A DNA stretch of 64,000 bases, taken from assembly GCA_963693085.1 (NCBI GenBank), contig OY856409.1, positions 1,165,395,249 through 1,165,459,248 of the forward strand, in the 5' to 3' direction. Numbering within the stretch: the first letter of the stretch is position 1; every line of letters begins with the position of its first letter. Shown piece by piece: positions 34,681 through 46,378 of this stretch. The notes under the pieces were generated by a model. The model ran no database searches, had not been told where the DNA came from, and saw nothing but the letters and a program-made list of their open reading frames with translations. A program made the translations under genes and the position numbers. The DNA is from Alisma plantago-aquatica. Its lineage: Eukaryota > Streptophyta > Magnoliopsida > Alismatales > Alismataceae.

Positions 34681-37600
34681 TCATTCATTATCGCTATCAA
34701 CATCCCAATTATATCTTACAGTTGCCACTGCTTGTATGGCTTTTGCCCATTCTTCTCTTACTTCATTTAATGCTTCCATCGTATATGGAGCATGTATATT
34801 TTTTAAGCATTTACCTACAGTGTGGTCATTTTTAAACACCTGCAAAGAGAATGATGTATATATATAAGTAATAATATCAAAATAAGATAAGATTGATATA
34901 TTTCATACTAACTAATGAGACTATATATAATACCTCATGTATGGTATCGATGTCCAATGCGGCATATTTGATAATCATCTGCATAAATCGCATCACATAG
35001 TATGTGCATGCCCAACCATTGTCTTGTGTAGCACACTATAAATTGAAACATACAAAATAATACAACTAAGCACAATTCACATCAATAATATATATATTCG
35101 AGTCGGGAACATACTTGTACGTTCTGCCAATTTATTGGCTGGTTCTTTTTCCTTGGGACTGTTCCTCCAGCCTTTTTGAATGCATCTAAACTCCTACATG
35201 TTAATATAACACAATAAATTGCATAAGTAAATAGTAATGTAATAAAAGATGTTAACGGATATAAAAATGAAATATTTCTCACCAGAATAATGGCATTCTC
35301 ATTACGTGTCCAATTTTAGTGTTCAATGTACTCCCCGCAGGATCTAGATAATAAACAGTGAATGTCCCAGGGACAATAACTAGTAACTCCCAATGTCTAC
35401 CGCTAGAAGTAAGAAGTTAACAATTAATAACTCAAAATGCAAAATAAAAATGGAATTTTCTTAAGTCCAAATTATAAATAAAGTAAACTTACTTGACATT
35501 GAATGGAGCTATTATTATCGTCTTATTTTGCTGACCAAAAATTGTAAAAGCATCTATACAGTATTGTTGAACATTATCAGGGTCTTTAGCTACCAAACTA
35601 ATCAATGATGGAATCAAAAATCCCACATGATCAAATGCAAATTGTTTGCAATGATCTTCGACTAAGTAGCTGCAAAACATATAGGCGTATGCATTAATAT
35701 ATAAGAAACCAGATCACCGGATTTTACACAAGGTATATGGATGTATAAACAAGATCTCACCTTATCCATATCTCTATCATTGATGTATTCAGCCAATCAT
35801 ACATAAACAGCTCAATAATATCTTGTATAAATAAAGAGCTATCGTAGGATCGACCTGCATAATCTGCATCTAAAGAAACTATTATAGGGCAATGTATATT
35901 ATGTGCCCGTAGCCAACATGCCATTCCCCTACAAGCAGGACCTAACGGGTATGTTAGGTCAGTTGGAACCCAAGTTGGTAATGCGGGAAGTGGAGGTGGA
36001 GGCCTAGGTGCTTCTGGTGTCTTCTTTTTAACCTGTATATATAATTTCAGATCAGTTGCCATCATATATACGCATTAACAGTCTAAATCAATGTAAATTT
36101 ATCTTACAATTTCAGTCGTGTAGACGACATCTGCTTTGGGCCACAATATGACCCCGCCTTCTGCCTCACCAAGTGTATCAATATCTGGGTGGGCATATGG
36201 CAACACAACTTCCCTCCAATCGGGTAATACATGTAGCGGGCTCACACAAATGTAGCCCTGCGGCATTGGAGTCCCATGAAATGTTGCCCCAGGAAGGGAC
36301 TGGTAAGCCTGCTCCTCTGCAACAACATAGTCTTGCATTCTTAAGCGGCATGGCTTCAATGCCTACAAATTTACGTAAACAATGTTATACATATATACAT
36401 ATAATTTTGAAAACATATCATCTTGAAAAGACTAGCTACAATGTCATAAACAATACTTACAGCAGACGTGCTAGGCGATGGGTCTCCATGATTACTCGCA
36501 GTCTGTGCATCAGGAGAAGAGTGGGTCGCCATAGGCTGATTGGAAGCCTGAGATGCCTGCCACTGTAGCAATTCTTCCTTGACCTTCTCAGCAACTACAT
36601 CGTTGACCTTCTTAGCAACTAAATCCTCAACTCTCTTATTCTCCTATACATGGATAAAAGAAACATTAGCTTCTTATTAATGAATTTCCTTTTGCAGTAA
36701 CATTCTAAAAAAAGAATAGGTTACCTCTTCTTGAGAAAGTCCCACTCTGGGTTTGCGCTGGGATGGCCCAAAGAATGCTTTGATGCCAACACCAGCGCCG
36801 GCACCTCTAACACGTCCAGGATGCTCTGGGTTACCCAGAGCAACTGTCAATTCATCCCTTGTGCCCTGAGGGATGAACGTGCCTTGTTTCCTCTGCTCGT
36901 GCAGCTCCCGCTAATCAGCATAAACAGAAATTGGTAAGTTAACACCACAAATAATCAATATTCAAACGATTTCTCTAAGAGTTGTATTTTACCATTTTTG
37001 CAGCCGCCTCAGCAGTTACAGGCTTCTTTATTTCACCCTTCTTGTTTTTCCTGCCAGCTATCCAGATATCATGGCGAGGCATGGGTGTGGAAGACTCCTG
37101 AGTAGGAGCAGACTCCTGAGTAGGAGCAGACTCCTGAGTAGCAGCAGACTGCTGAGTAGCCGCAGACTCCGCCTGTAGTCTTTGGCGAACGCTTGCATAG
37201 CCTTTTGGACCCATAGTGTGGTCATGCACATTCAGTGCATGCCTTGCTTTTTGTGCGTCACTGAGGGCCTAGTTAGTATGCGCAATAATGATTTGGTTAG
37301 TAGCACTAAATGTTAATTAAATTGGGAGTGACGCATAATACCTTGAATTCTTCAGATTTTCTTGAAGCAACAAAATTGTCCCAATCTTCTTTGTCCAAGA
37401 AGTTCCATTGTTCAAGGGCTGATTTCTTCTTCTTATCACCCTCTTTTATGTATTCTCTGTTCAGATTTGTCCTATAATTCCTAAGCATCTTTCCAGCGCG
37501 TTGCATCACACTTTTACGATGCAACTTCTCATCCAATGCAAACAGATTCTGTAAAATAGAAATGTTATTAACTAGTATCCAAAATAGAATGACAAATAAT

Positions 37601-38141
37601 AGAATTTGTAATCTACAAAATAGAATTGCAAATAATAATAACTCACGCATAAATCCTTCCATATCAAGTCTTTTTTCCCTTGAGGAACTTTATGCCAATT
37701 ATCATACTTAACACCACAATGGCTCCGAGTGGTACACCCAAGATAGTTTACAAAATTATTGCGGTTCACTCCAATTGCATTTCCTCCATTATCAAACTCC
37801 ACCACCAATTTGGATCCACTACCACTTAGCGCTAATAACTTCTTCAACAGAGTGATGCCCCTTTTTTTGTTAAGTGTTTGGTGCTGCGCATCAAGTTGCT
37901 CCAGTGCTTCAGTGGGTACAGGTACATCATCAACCTAAAATTTGACAAAAATAAACACACTAAATTAGCCCAATATAGAAATATAGGATATATGACATAA
38001 CTAGAAGATAATGAATTTTATAGAAATACAGGATATGTTTTTAGAACTTACATTGGTATCCTCGCCATGCTCGTCATGGACAGCATGCTCATCATGGACT
38101 TCATGCTCATCATGGACATCATGCTCATCATGGTCAGCCAT
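34681..38141 (-). CDS. CACTA C ORF2: intact Transposase_24-like / DUF8039-like / Ulp1 (C48) protease, 797 aa
   Basis: I can join 13 exons with GT-AG introns into one open frame of 798 codons: 38141-38052, 37934-37647, 37548-37342, 37268-36993, 36910-36725, 36643-36461, 36362-36108, 36032-35761, 35669-35493, 35402-35283, 35193-35115, 35035-34934, 34839-34681. Regions: acidic His-rich N-terminus (1-30); a Transposase_24-like block with FDNGGNAIGVNRNNF and KKDLIW (about 45-200); TQESAP repeats (about 225-250); a Lys/Glu-rich helix (350-375); a DUF8039-like block with FHGTPMPQGY and LGEAEGGVILW (411-495); and a Ulp1 protease (about 560-780) with His648 (GRHW), Asp665 (YYLDP), Gln715 and Cys721 (QDNGWAC). 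The start is set by the CAG acceptor directly before ATG. The predicted activity is SUMO/ubiquitin-like peptidase; the N-terminal half probably binds DNA like TNPA. The function in transposition is inferred. Confidence 0.88.
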
Positions 38142-38264
38142 CTGAAAATGTCATTAAAAAGGCAAACATTTAGCATTTGTATTAACTAGAAAAAGGCAAA
38201 CATTTAGCATTTGTATTAACTAGAAAAAGGCAAATATTTAGCATTTGTATAAACATACATGTAT

Positions 38265-41200
38265 CTAAAATTGTGATCTTTTATCAATTAACAATCCTTC
38301 ATTGTGATCTCCGCGCACATATAAGTCATCATTAGCTTCAATATTTTGTGGAGTTGGCAACCCAACTGAGAATGGACTGGAGTCATCATACTTATCATAG
38401 TACTCTTCTTCATCTATAGGATCTTCAATGAATTGTCTTTTACCATGAAGAACAACTGACCATTTATCATTCGCAGGATCATCGATATAGAATATTTGTT
38501 TCGCCTGTGATGCCAATATGAATGGTTCACCCTTCTCGCCAATCTTATCAAAGTTCACCAAAGTGAAACCCAATTCATCCACTATAACTCCTTTGGTGTT
38601 ATCAACCCAATTACATTTAAAGAGCGGAATTTTGAAATCTATGTAGTCAAACTCCCAAATGTCCTCAATGACACCGTAATATGACATTTTAGCTTCACGT
38701 GGACTCTTATCCTTTGCACTTGCAAAGTACATAGTCGACGCTTGAAGAGTGACCCCACTATTTTGGACGACACTCTTATCATCTTGGCGCTTTGTGTAAT
38801 ATGTGAATCCATTAATGTCAAACCCTTCATAAGACATAACATTCGGTTTTGGTTTAAAGGCGAGGCATTTGATAGTTTCTGTAATATCATTTGGTGTTTG
38901 AGATAGTTGATGTAAGACTTTATCTTCAAACCACTTAGTAAAAGTCTTATTATGCTCTCTAGCAAGCCACATTGAACTTGCTCGAGGATGTTGTCTCTTT
39001 ATGAAATTGGTATGTTCCTCGATATAAACACTCACTTCGTCCATATTATGTAAAATATACAAGTGAGCTTGTTCCAACTGCTAACGGCTGATTACTTTCA
39101 CCCGTGATCCCAAAATTCCTTTGCCCTCCTCAATATTCTTGTCATTATCAAGAGTGTCATTACCACTGAGAAAGTCATTGCAAAAATCCATAACCTCTCT
39201 CGCCACATAACCTTCAATAATACTCCCTTCAGGCCGATAACGGTTTCGAACATCACCTTTAAAAATGCTCATGTATCGTTCAAAGGGATACATCCAATGC
39301 AAGAAAACTGGTCCCAACATTTTCACTTCCCTAGTCAAGTGGACAACAAGATGTACCATGATATCAAAGAATGAAGGAGGGAAATACATCTCAAGCTGAC
39401 ATAGGGTAACAACCACTTCTCTTTGCAAATTATCGAGAGTATCAGGGTCAATAACTTTACTGCATAGACTGTTGAAAAAGAAACAAAGTCTGGTAATTGC
39501 AAACCTTACATGCTTCGGCAATATAGATCGAATTGCCACGGGTAATATTTGTTGCATTAGAGTGTGACAATCATGAGATTTAAGACCTATCAACTTTAGA
39601 TATTTCATTGATACCAATCTACGGATGTTGGATGAGTAACCATGTGGCACCTTAACATTTACCAAGCATTCACAAAAAGTTTACTTCTCCTTTCTAGACA
39701 ACGTGTAACAAGAGGGAGGTAAGTATGTTCTTTTACTACCCATTTCACGTAATTCTATTAATTCTGACCTTATTCCCATTTCACGTAGGTCCAGTCTGGA
39801 TTTTATCCCATCTTTAGTCTTACCTGGTATATTTAACAGAGTACCAATGATGCTATCACAGACATTTTTCTCAACGTGCATTACATCGATACAATGCCTG
39901 ACTGTCAAAGAACTCCAATAAGGAAGATCCCAAAATATTGACTTCTTCTTGAATGAAGAATTGTCACTCCGTGTGGCCATACTACATTGTGATTTCTTAC
40001 CAAATTCATTGACAATGTCTTTTACTCTTTCATAAACAACATCCCCTGGTATAGGTTTAGGTGCACTCCGTTCATCATTCCATCCATTGAATGCTTTGCG
40101 CTTCCTACGATACGGATGGAATTTTGAAAGAAACCTTCGATGACCAAGATATACAGTCTTGCCGCCATGTTTTAGTCTTATTGAATCATTGTTTTCTTCA
40201 CATATAGGACACGCTTTAGCTCCTTTGACACTATATCCAGACAAATTCCCATATGCTGGAAAGTCATTAATAGTGCAAAACAACATAGCGTGCAAACGAA
40301 ATGTCTCTCTTGCTGAAGCATCATAGGTCATCACACCTTCAGCCCAAAGTTTCTTTAAGTCATCAATCAAAGGTTCAAGATAAACATCGATATCATTTCC
40401 GGGTTGTTTAGGGCCCGATATCAACAATGACAACATAACGTACTTATTTTTCATACTTATCCAGGGAGGAAGATTGTATATAACAAGCATGACTGGCCAA
40501 GTGCTATGTTGGCTGCTCAATGTCCCGTACGGATTCATCCCATCTGTACAAAGCCCAAGTCTTAGATTCCTATCTTCTTCACCAAATTTGGGGTACAATA
40601 GATCGATCTTCTTCCACTATGGGGAATCAGACGCATGTCGCAGGATCCCATCATTATTTTTCTTAACATCTGCATGCCACCTCAAATTCTTCGCATCTTT
40701 CGGATTTGCAAACAAGCGTTGAAACCGTGATATTATAGGTAGATACCACAACACCTTGGCAGGAGAACCAGTTTTGGACTCCCCCGAAGTCGTCAATTTA
40801 TACCGTGACGCACCACATTTTGGACAATCTTTCAAATCTACATAGTCCTTTTGAAATAATACACAATCATTCGGGCATGCGTGTATCTTCTTGGCCTCCA
40901 TTCCCATTGGGCACAACATTTTCTTTACCTGGTATGTTGAGATTGGCAGCTCATTTCCTTCAGGAAGCATTTCTTTCAACAAAGTCAACAATGAAGTGAA
41001 GCTTTTGTCGCTCCATCTATTGTTAGCTTTCAACTTATACAATCTCAACACAGCACTAAGCTTCGTAAACTTAGCACAGCCTGTGTATAACGGTATCTCA
41101 GCATCATGCACAATGTTTCTAAAGATAGGAGGTGGATCGGTGTGCTCTACCCTACAACTATCCAGCATCGCATCAACAATGTCTGCTGGAACTGGTTCGT

Positions 41201-41513
41201 TCACATTTACGTCATCGGAGGCAATTTCTTCTTCCACCCAAGCACTGCTATCTACATCTACTAGTTTCGATTTTGAAATCTCTCCATGCCAGTGCCATTC
41301 TGTATAGCCTTGTACAATCCCGTTGCACATGACATGACTTTTGATTTCCTCACCAGTGTTGACTTTCAAGTTGTTACCGCAATGCCTACATGGACAGTAG
41401 AACCTATCTGTAGGTTTTTTCCTATGTTCCTCGGCAAATCTAATAATCTGATCAAGACCAGATATAAACTCTGGGGAGCAACGATTACGAATGGACATCC
41501 ATGATCTATCCAT
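38265..41513 (-). pseudogene. CACTA C ORF1: TNP2-type transposase, 1083 codons with three nonsense mutations
   Basis: One unshifted frame from MDRSWMSIRNRC at 41513 to TAG at 38265. N-terminal Transpos_assoc-like zinc site C40-P-C42-R-H-C45; TNP2/Transposase_21 core with YDASARETFRLH and IDVMHVEKNVCDS (about 350-560); DUF4218 region with FPPSFFDIM and WMYPFERYM (about 620-760); DUF4216 region with CNWVDNTKGVIVDELGF (about 930-990). Only three codons interrupt it: TAG at 40617-40619 (codon 299), TAA at 39681-39683 (codon 611) and TAG at 39081-39083 (codon 811). Copies A, B and D have sense codons at these sites where they can be compared. The stop lies 123 bp before the ORF2 ATG. Unless the stops are bypassed, the copy depends on transposase from elsewhere. 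Confidence 0.92.
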
Positions 41514-41589
41514 TCTATGATCAGAGAAAACAAGTATATATTAGGAAACAAGTATATATTAGGAAAAGATTAGGGTATACACTTACATC

Positions 41590-42230
41590 CTAAGTGTATA
41601 ATGTGATGTCATTCTTATATATAATAAATGTGTACCACCTATCCCATCCTTGAACACCTAATCTCACTAGTAAGTGTATAATGTGTATTGGGTTTTCAAG
41701 AAAATTTCGGCAGCATTTCCCCGCTGTTCTCTAAGTACATATGTACTTAGAGAACAAACAGGGAAATGCTACCGAAATTTTCTCAAAAACCCAATACACA
41801 TTATACACTTACATCCTAAGTGAGATTAGGTGTTCAAGAACAGTCCCAAACCGGGGACTATCCAAGATTTACTCCTAATGAGTCAATCTTGGACGGGTTT
41901 CTAGGCCAACAAACACATTTGATGTCATTCTTATATATAATAAATGTGTACCACCTATCCCATCCTTGAACACCTAATCTCACTAGTAAGTGTATAATGT
42001 GTATTGGGTTTTCAAGAAAATTTCGGCAGCATTTCCCCGCTGTTCTCTAAGTACATATGTACTTAGAGAACAAATGGGGAAATGCTACCGAAATTTTCTC
42101 GAAAACCCAATACACATTATACACTTACATCCTAAGTGAGATTAGGTGTTCAAGAACAGTCCCAAACTGGGGACTATCCAAGATTTACTCCTAATGAGTC
42201 AATCTTGGATGGGTTTCTAGGCCAACAAAC
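41590..42230 (-). repeat. Tandem 316-bp hairpin repeat upstream of CACTA C ORF1
   Basis: Two units of 316 bp; the equivalent words start at 41867 and 42183. Each has a long inverted repeat around GTACATATGTAC (41736-41747 and 42052-42063) whose arms extend about 110 bp, from GTGAGATTAGGTGTTCAAGAA to its complement. The repeat ends about 80 bp upstream of the ORF1 start codon on the element strand. Its location suggests promoter, 5' UTR or intron function. Confidence 0.88.
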
Positions 42231-42955
42231 ACAATAATAGATATCTACAATGAAGCCGGACTCCATACAAACAGTATATAATTTAGTGATTGTTCATTCT
42301 AATTTATACCAATGTACAAGTAATATAAAGAACAATGTGGATTATATGGGACATAAATTCATTGTTCATTGTCCAACAATAGGTTCAACACTTGAAACAT
42401 ACATTCATTTACAACATAAAAAATTTGTATCATTAGGGTCCAACATGTCGATTATATGGGACATACACATCAAGGTGGTCATAAGGGAGGATATTTCCTT
42501 ATTTATGAGTAAGCGATATAAGATTAAGATCCATATAAAAATTAGGACAGAAGGAAGAAATAAATCTTCTTTAGGATACAATAGACCCTTATGGATGTAT
42601 TTAGGGTCATAGGTACCATCATAGAACAAAAGGGGTACACTCTAGGATTTAAGATCACACTACATCATGTATTTTATACAAAATTACATGTATGTGTATA
42701 TAAAAATATATATTTATAAGGAACTTCTATACATATCAGTATCTCTAATCATTAAAATCGGCAAGCAGATCAGTAATTGTAAATAACAAACTACGAATTG
42801 TTGAATTAAAGTAATCACTAAAGTAATACTAACCAGTAGTACCAATCATTAATCACTGAAAGCAGCAAGGAAATCAGTAAAACTAATCATGCATTACTAG
42901 TATAATAGAGCAATAGGATATTTACTTCGATGCATTACAGCAGTACCCAATTATT
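42231..42955. other. Unassigned sequence between hairpin repeat and leader of CACTA C
   Basis: AT-rich and without a recognised gene. The 120-codon frame at 42250-42612 is on the strand opposite to the element genes and shows no domain. By position it is probably intron or upstream region of ORF1. Confidence 0.45.
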
Positions 42956-43405
42956 TCAGCTTACATACCTTTCGTTAGCGGTGGCGGACAAGTAGGCGAG
43001 CTCCCAGCAGTGGTGGTCGAAGCAGGAAGAAGGGGGGCGGCGCTGGGCGTGAGCAGGGAGGAAGGAGCTACGGCGGCGGGCGACGCTGGACGAAGTAGGA
43101 AGAAGGTGTCCAGCGGTGGCGAGCAGCAGGTGTCCAGTGGTTGCGGCGGCGCGACGGCGTGGCGGCGCCGGTTCTCAGGCACTGGAGCAGCAGGGCAGCG
43201 GAGAAGGGGCGCGGAGAAGGGGCGCGGAGAAGAGAAGAAGGTAGCATGAGTGGTGGCGACGAAGGGTGCGCCGGAGAAGAAATAGCCGGAGAAGGGGGCG
43301 CTGGAGAAGAAATCGCCGGAGAAGAAATCGGCGGCAGAGAGAAATAGGGAAATCGGATCGCAATGGAACAGAAGAAAGGGGAAGAGTCGGGCGATCGCGG
43401 GATAT
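42956..43405 (-). other. GC-rich leader of CACTA C
   Basis: Very GC-rich, with GGCGG and GGAGAAGAAAT(C/A)G(C/G)CGGAGAAG minisatellite repeats on the plus strand at 43265-43340. This gives pyrimidine-rich RNA from the element strand. Up to five overlapping frames occur on both strands, as expected from stop-poor composition. A proline/serine-rich frame at 42961-43416 on the element strand could be a leader peptide, but I have no other support for it. Confidence 0.55.
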
Positions 43406-43862
43406 AAAGTTCCCAAATAGCGTCGGTTGTTTGCAACAACCGATGCCTAAAGATTTTTCGGCGTCGGTTGTTTGCAACAACCGACGTCCAATTGGACGAT
43501 ATTTTCATGAAATTGTTTGGCGGGAACCACCTTCAGCGTCGGTTATACAAGGATAACCGACGCTGAAAGTGACATTTTTCCCGCAAATTTTCATCGCACA
43601 TAGGCATCGGTTTATACCTACATAACCGACGCTGAAAATGACACTATTTTTTTTTATCAAAATTTGGATTTCGCGGGTGACTTTAGGCGTCGGTTTGTTA
43701 TAAACAACCGACGCAGAATACAAAGCAGTACCCGTGTCTGGCTGGTCTTCGAATATAGACGTCGGTTTGCTTAAACAACCGACGCCTTATATGTTAGGCG
43801 TCGGTTTTCCGTAATAATCGACGCCCATAAAAGTGACACTGAATGCTATTTCTGTAGTAGTG
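43406..43862 (-). repeat. 5' subterminal repeats and TIR of CACTA C
   Basis: GCGTCGGTTGTTTGCAACAA-type and GCGTCGGTTATACAAGGATA-type palindromes alternate to 43840, then the TIR ATTTCTGTAGTAGTG ends at 43862. Conserved spacer text (GTACCCGTGTCTGGCTGGTC) is shared in reverse with D's 5' region at 43895-43925. Confidence 0.92.
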
Positions 43863-43865
43863 TGA

Positions 43866-44360
43866 TAACTTAAACCGACATCCAATCTATGAAGGGCGAC
43901 CAGACACGGGTACCACTTTTATTCAGTGTTGGTTACTTAATAAAAAATCCACGCCTAAAATTAACCGCCAAATCCAAAATTTCCAGCGAAAAAAATTGCC
44001 TCCAAAATTTAACATATGGCGTCGGTTGATAAATAATAAACCGACGACTAAAGGTTATTCACTAGACAGAAATTGGGCACATTTTGGTCGTCAGTTTAAC
44101 TACAATGACCGACGCTTATGAGATTTCCCGCGCTGTCCGCGGGGAATTTTTCACACCCTTTAAGCGTCAGTTTTCAGAAGACACCGACGACTATGGTCAT
44201 TAATCGAGAATAATTTTTTAATCGGCATATGTATTTAGACATCGGTTGTTTTGTTGTTACAACTGACGACTATAATTGAGAATAGGTGTCCGTTTTTTTG
44301 GAGAACCGACACCTTAAATTTTATGTGTCGGTTTATTTTTATAACTGACGCCTATAGTAC
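43866..44360 (+). repeat. 5' subterminal repeats of CACTA D, inner part
   Basis: Continuation of D's left end after copy C. It holds diverged GGCGTCGGTT/AACCGACG(A/C)C pairs and the spacer GACCAGACACGGGTACC also found near the 5' ends of B and C. It lacks a TIR at its left edge because the TIR lies at 33825, on the other side of C. Confidence 0.88.
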
Positions 44361-44389
44361 AGTTAATAGTCCCGCAAAACAGAGAAGTT

Positions 44390-44765
44390 TTTCCCATTTC
44401 TCTGTTTCATTGCGAACCTCCTGCTAGGTCTGGCGATTCTTTCCGCCGGTGCTCCCCGCCGCTCCCTGCCATCGTTGCCCCCGCCGCCGGTGCTCCCCTC
44501 CGCTCCTCTCCTCGCCGCCGTGCCGCTCCTCTCCTCAGCTCTCCTCACCATTGCACCTCTGCTCTCCTCGCCGCTGGTGGCTGCTTTGGTGATGTCCTTG
44601 CCGGCGTCGGCTGCCTGCAGGTCTCTGCTCAGGCCGCTGCTCTCCAGGCTAGGCCTTCCTCCTCTGCCCTCAAGGTACTACCTTCTTCCTCCTTCCTTCC
44701 TCCGCCTAGGCGGCTGCTTGGGCGGTGCCAAGGCACGCCTAGGCTGCTGTTGGGCGTTTTTTTTA
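44390..44765 (+). other. GC-rich pyrimidine leader of CACTA D
   Basis: CTCC/GCCGCC-rich sequence in the same place and polarity as the leaders of B and C. A proline/leucine-rich frame (44475-44774) passes a donor-like CTCAAG|GTACTACC near 44672. That would suit a transcribed first exon followed by an intron reaching to near the ORF1 ATG at 46379. Confidence 0.55.
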
Positions 44766-45990
44766 TTTTTTTAAGTTATTTACTTATTGGTAACTTGATA
44801 AGTAACTCATATCCATTGATGTTGAAGTAAGTTAGGAAGCCAGTTTGTTGACAGTGATATCTGATTATCCATCCGACTTTTGGTTCTTCATCCTATTCAT
44901 CATGGTGGCATTGCCTCTTATTGTGGTCAACTAGGGGAAGTAACATTTGTCTGCAATGTAACTTATCAAAACATGTAGAATAAGTAACTGAAGAACTGGG
45001 AGTAGGAACATGTATAATGGATACATCACAATGGTGAAAATTTAGCTCAAATGAGTGAATTGCTTGATTTTTTTGAAAGCTCTAGTTATACTTCTTATAT
45101 TTTAATGTGATGTGATCTATAGGGTGATCAATATGGTAGATAACCGTTGTGCGTCATCTCACCACTCCTTGGAGAATGATAGTGGCACATCTGGCTAACT
45201 TTTGTTCTATGGCAATGCCTTAGTTGATCACTCTTTATATTAGAGCATAGTGCCCATACACTGATCACCTTAGTGCAGCGGCCTACCTGTTCATATATCA
45301 CTTTTTGTTCTGTTCTTTTCACTTTTCTTCCATCTGAATCTATCAAAAGAGTACCTAGTTACCTACATATACAGGTGATGCAGTGTGACTAGATGCTGAT
45401 ATTATGCTTCTTCAGACTCTCATCACTTTTATCACTATAGGTACTTTCCCCTATATCATTCATATTAAAATATCCCTTCCTAGACCATACTTACTCTATG
45501 CATGTTTCATGTTTGGTACACGACTGAAGCAGTAGTATATTAATAAAAAATGATTATGTCTTTGTTAGAAAAGCCTTGGCTATGACTCCTATGGATGATA
45601 TTTAGCAGCTTGCATATTAGATATTTGAGTCATATCAGTCACATGATTAAGATTAACTTTCAATAATGCAGATCAAGTAAGTTATCAGGTAGTTGGGCTC
45701 GCCAGCAAGTTTTTGATGTTTTCTCAATGTCAAGTCGATTATGCATGCCTTTCACGATAAAACTGGACATTCCATACTAATGAATAGTTTAACTATGAAA
45801 TTGGTAACTTGTTTCATTATTGAGTATATTGAGAATCCTAATCACCCTTCTTTCTTAATGAAGAATTGTAATGCACACATGTGACATGCTTGGAATGTAA
45901 ATGATGAACTTTTCCCTAAATTTCCAATGCTTTTAAAGACATCAATAATCACCCTAACTTGAAGAACTAGGATTTTAGGTATAAGAATGA
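44766..45990. other. Unassigned region before ORF1 of CACTA D
   Basis: AT-rich, with no recognised gene. By position it is a candidate first intron. No counterpart of similar length is evident in copy C, so it may contain inserted sequence. Confidence 0.45.
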
Positions 45991-46320
45991 CAACACATGT
46001 ATTTGTTGGCCTAGAAACCCGTCCAAGATTTACTCATTAGGAGTAAATCTTGGATAGTCCCTGGTTTGGGACTGTTCTTGAACACCTGATCTCGCTTAGG
46101 ATGTAAGTGTATAATGTGTATTGGGTTTTCAAGAAAATTTTGGCAGCATTTCCCCGTTTGTTCTCTAAGTACATATGTACTTGGAGAACAGCGGGGAAAT
46201 GCTACCGAAATTTTCTTGAAAACCCAATACACATTATACACTTACTAGTGAGATTAGGTGTTCAAGAATGGGATAGGTGGTACACATTTATTATTTATAA
46301 TAATGAAATCACATGTATTT
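45990..46320 (+). repeat. Single 316-bp hairpin unit upstream of CACTA D ORF1
   Basis: One unit, in the orientation matching D's strand, with the inverted repeat centred on GTACATATGTAC (46167-46178) and the small palindrome AGATTTACTC/GAGTAAATCT near 46026. It ends about 60 bp before the ORF1 start codon. Copies B and C carry two tandem units in the same place. Confidence 0.87.
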
Positions 46321-46378
46321 GTTAACCCTAGACCCTAATCTTGTTGTAATATATACTTGTTTTCTCTTTGATCATAGA

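Larger units (their letters stand above)
33913..43862 (-). mobile_element. CACTA (En/Spm) transposon copy C, nested in copy D
   Basis: A full-length element of 9950 bp on the minus strand. The ends are CACTACTACAGAAACGG at 33913 and TATTTCTGTAGTAGTG at 43862, sharing about 14 bp of TIR. It is flanked by a perfect 3-bp duplication, TGA (33910-33912 and 43863-43865), lying inside D's 5' subterminal repeats. C is the best preserved copy: its ORF2 model is open and its ORF1 has only three nonsense codons. Perfect duplication, matched TIRs and intact subterminal arrays indicate the most recent insertion here. Confidence 0.96.

Noticed and set aside
42250..42612. A 120-codon frame upstream of CACTA C ORF1
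   Set aside because: It is on the strand opposite to the element, has no domain and no counterpart in copies B and D.
42961..43556. Several long overlapping open frames on both strands in the GC-rich leader of CACTA C
   Set aside because: They follow from stop-poor GC-rich repeats; frames overlap on both strands and show no domain or copy-to-copy conservation.
43863..44360. A separate truncated CACTA end beside copy C
   Set aside because: The missing terminus is found at 33825-33912 with matching target duplications, so this is the inner part of copy D.
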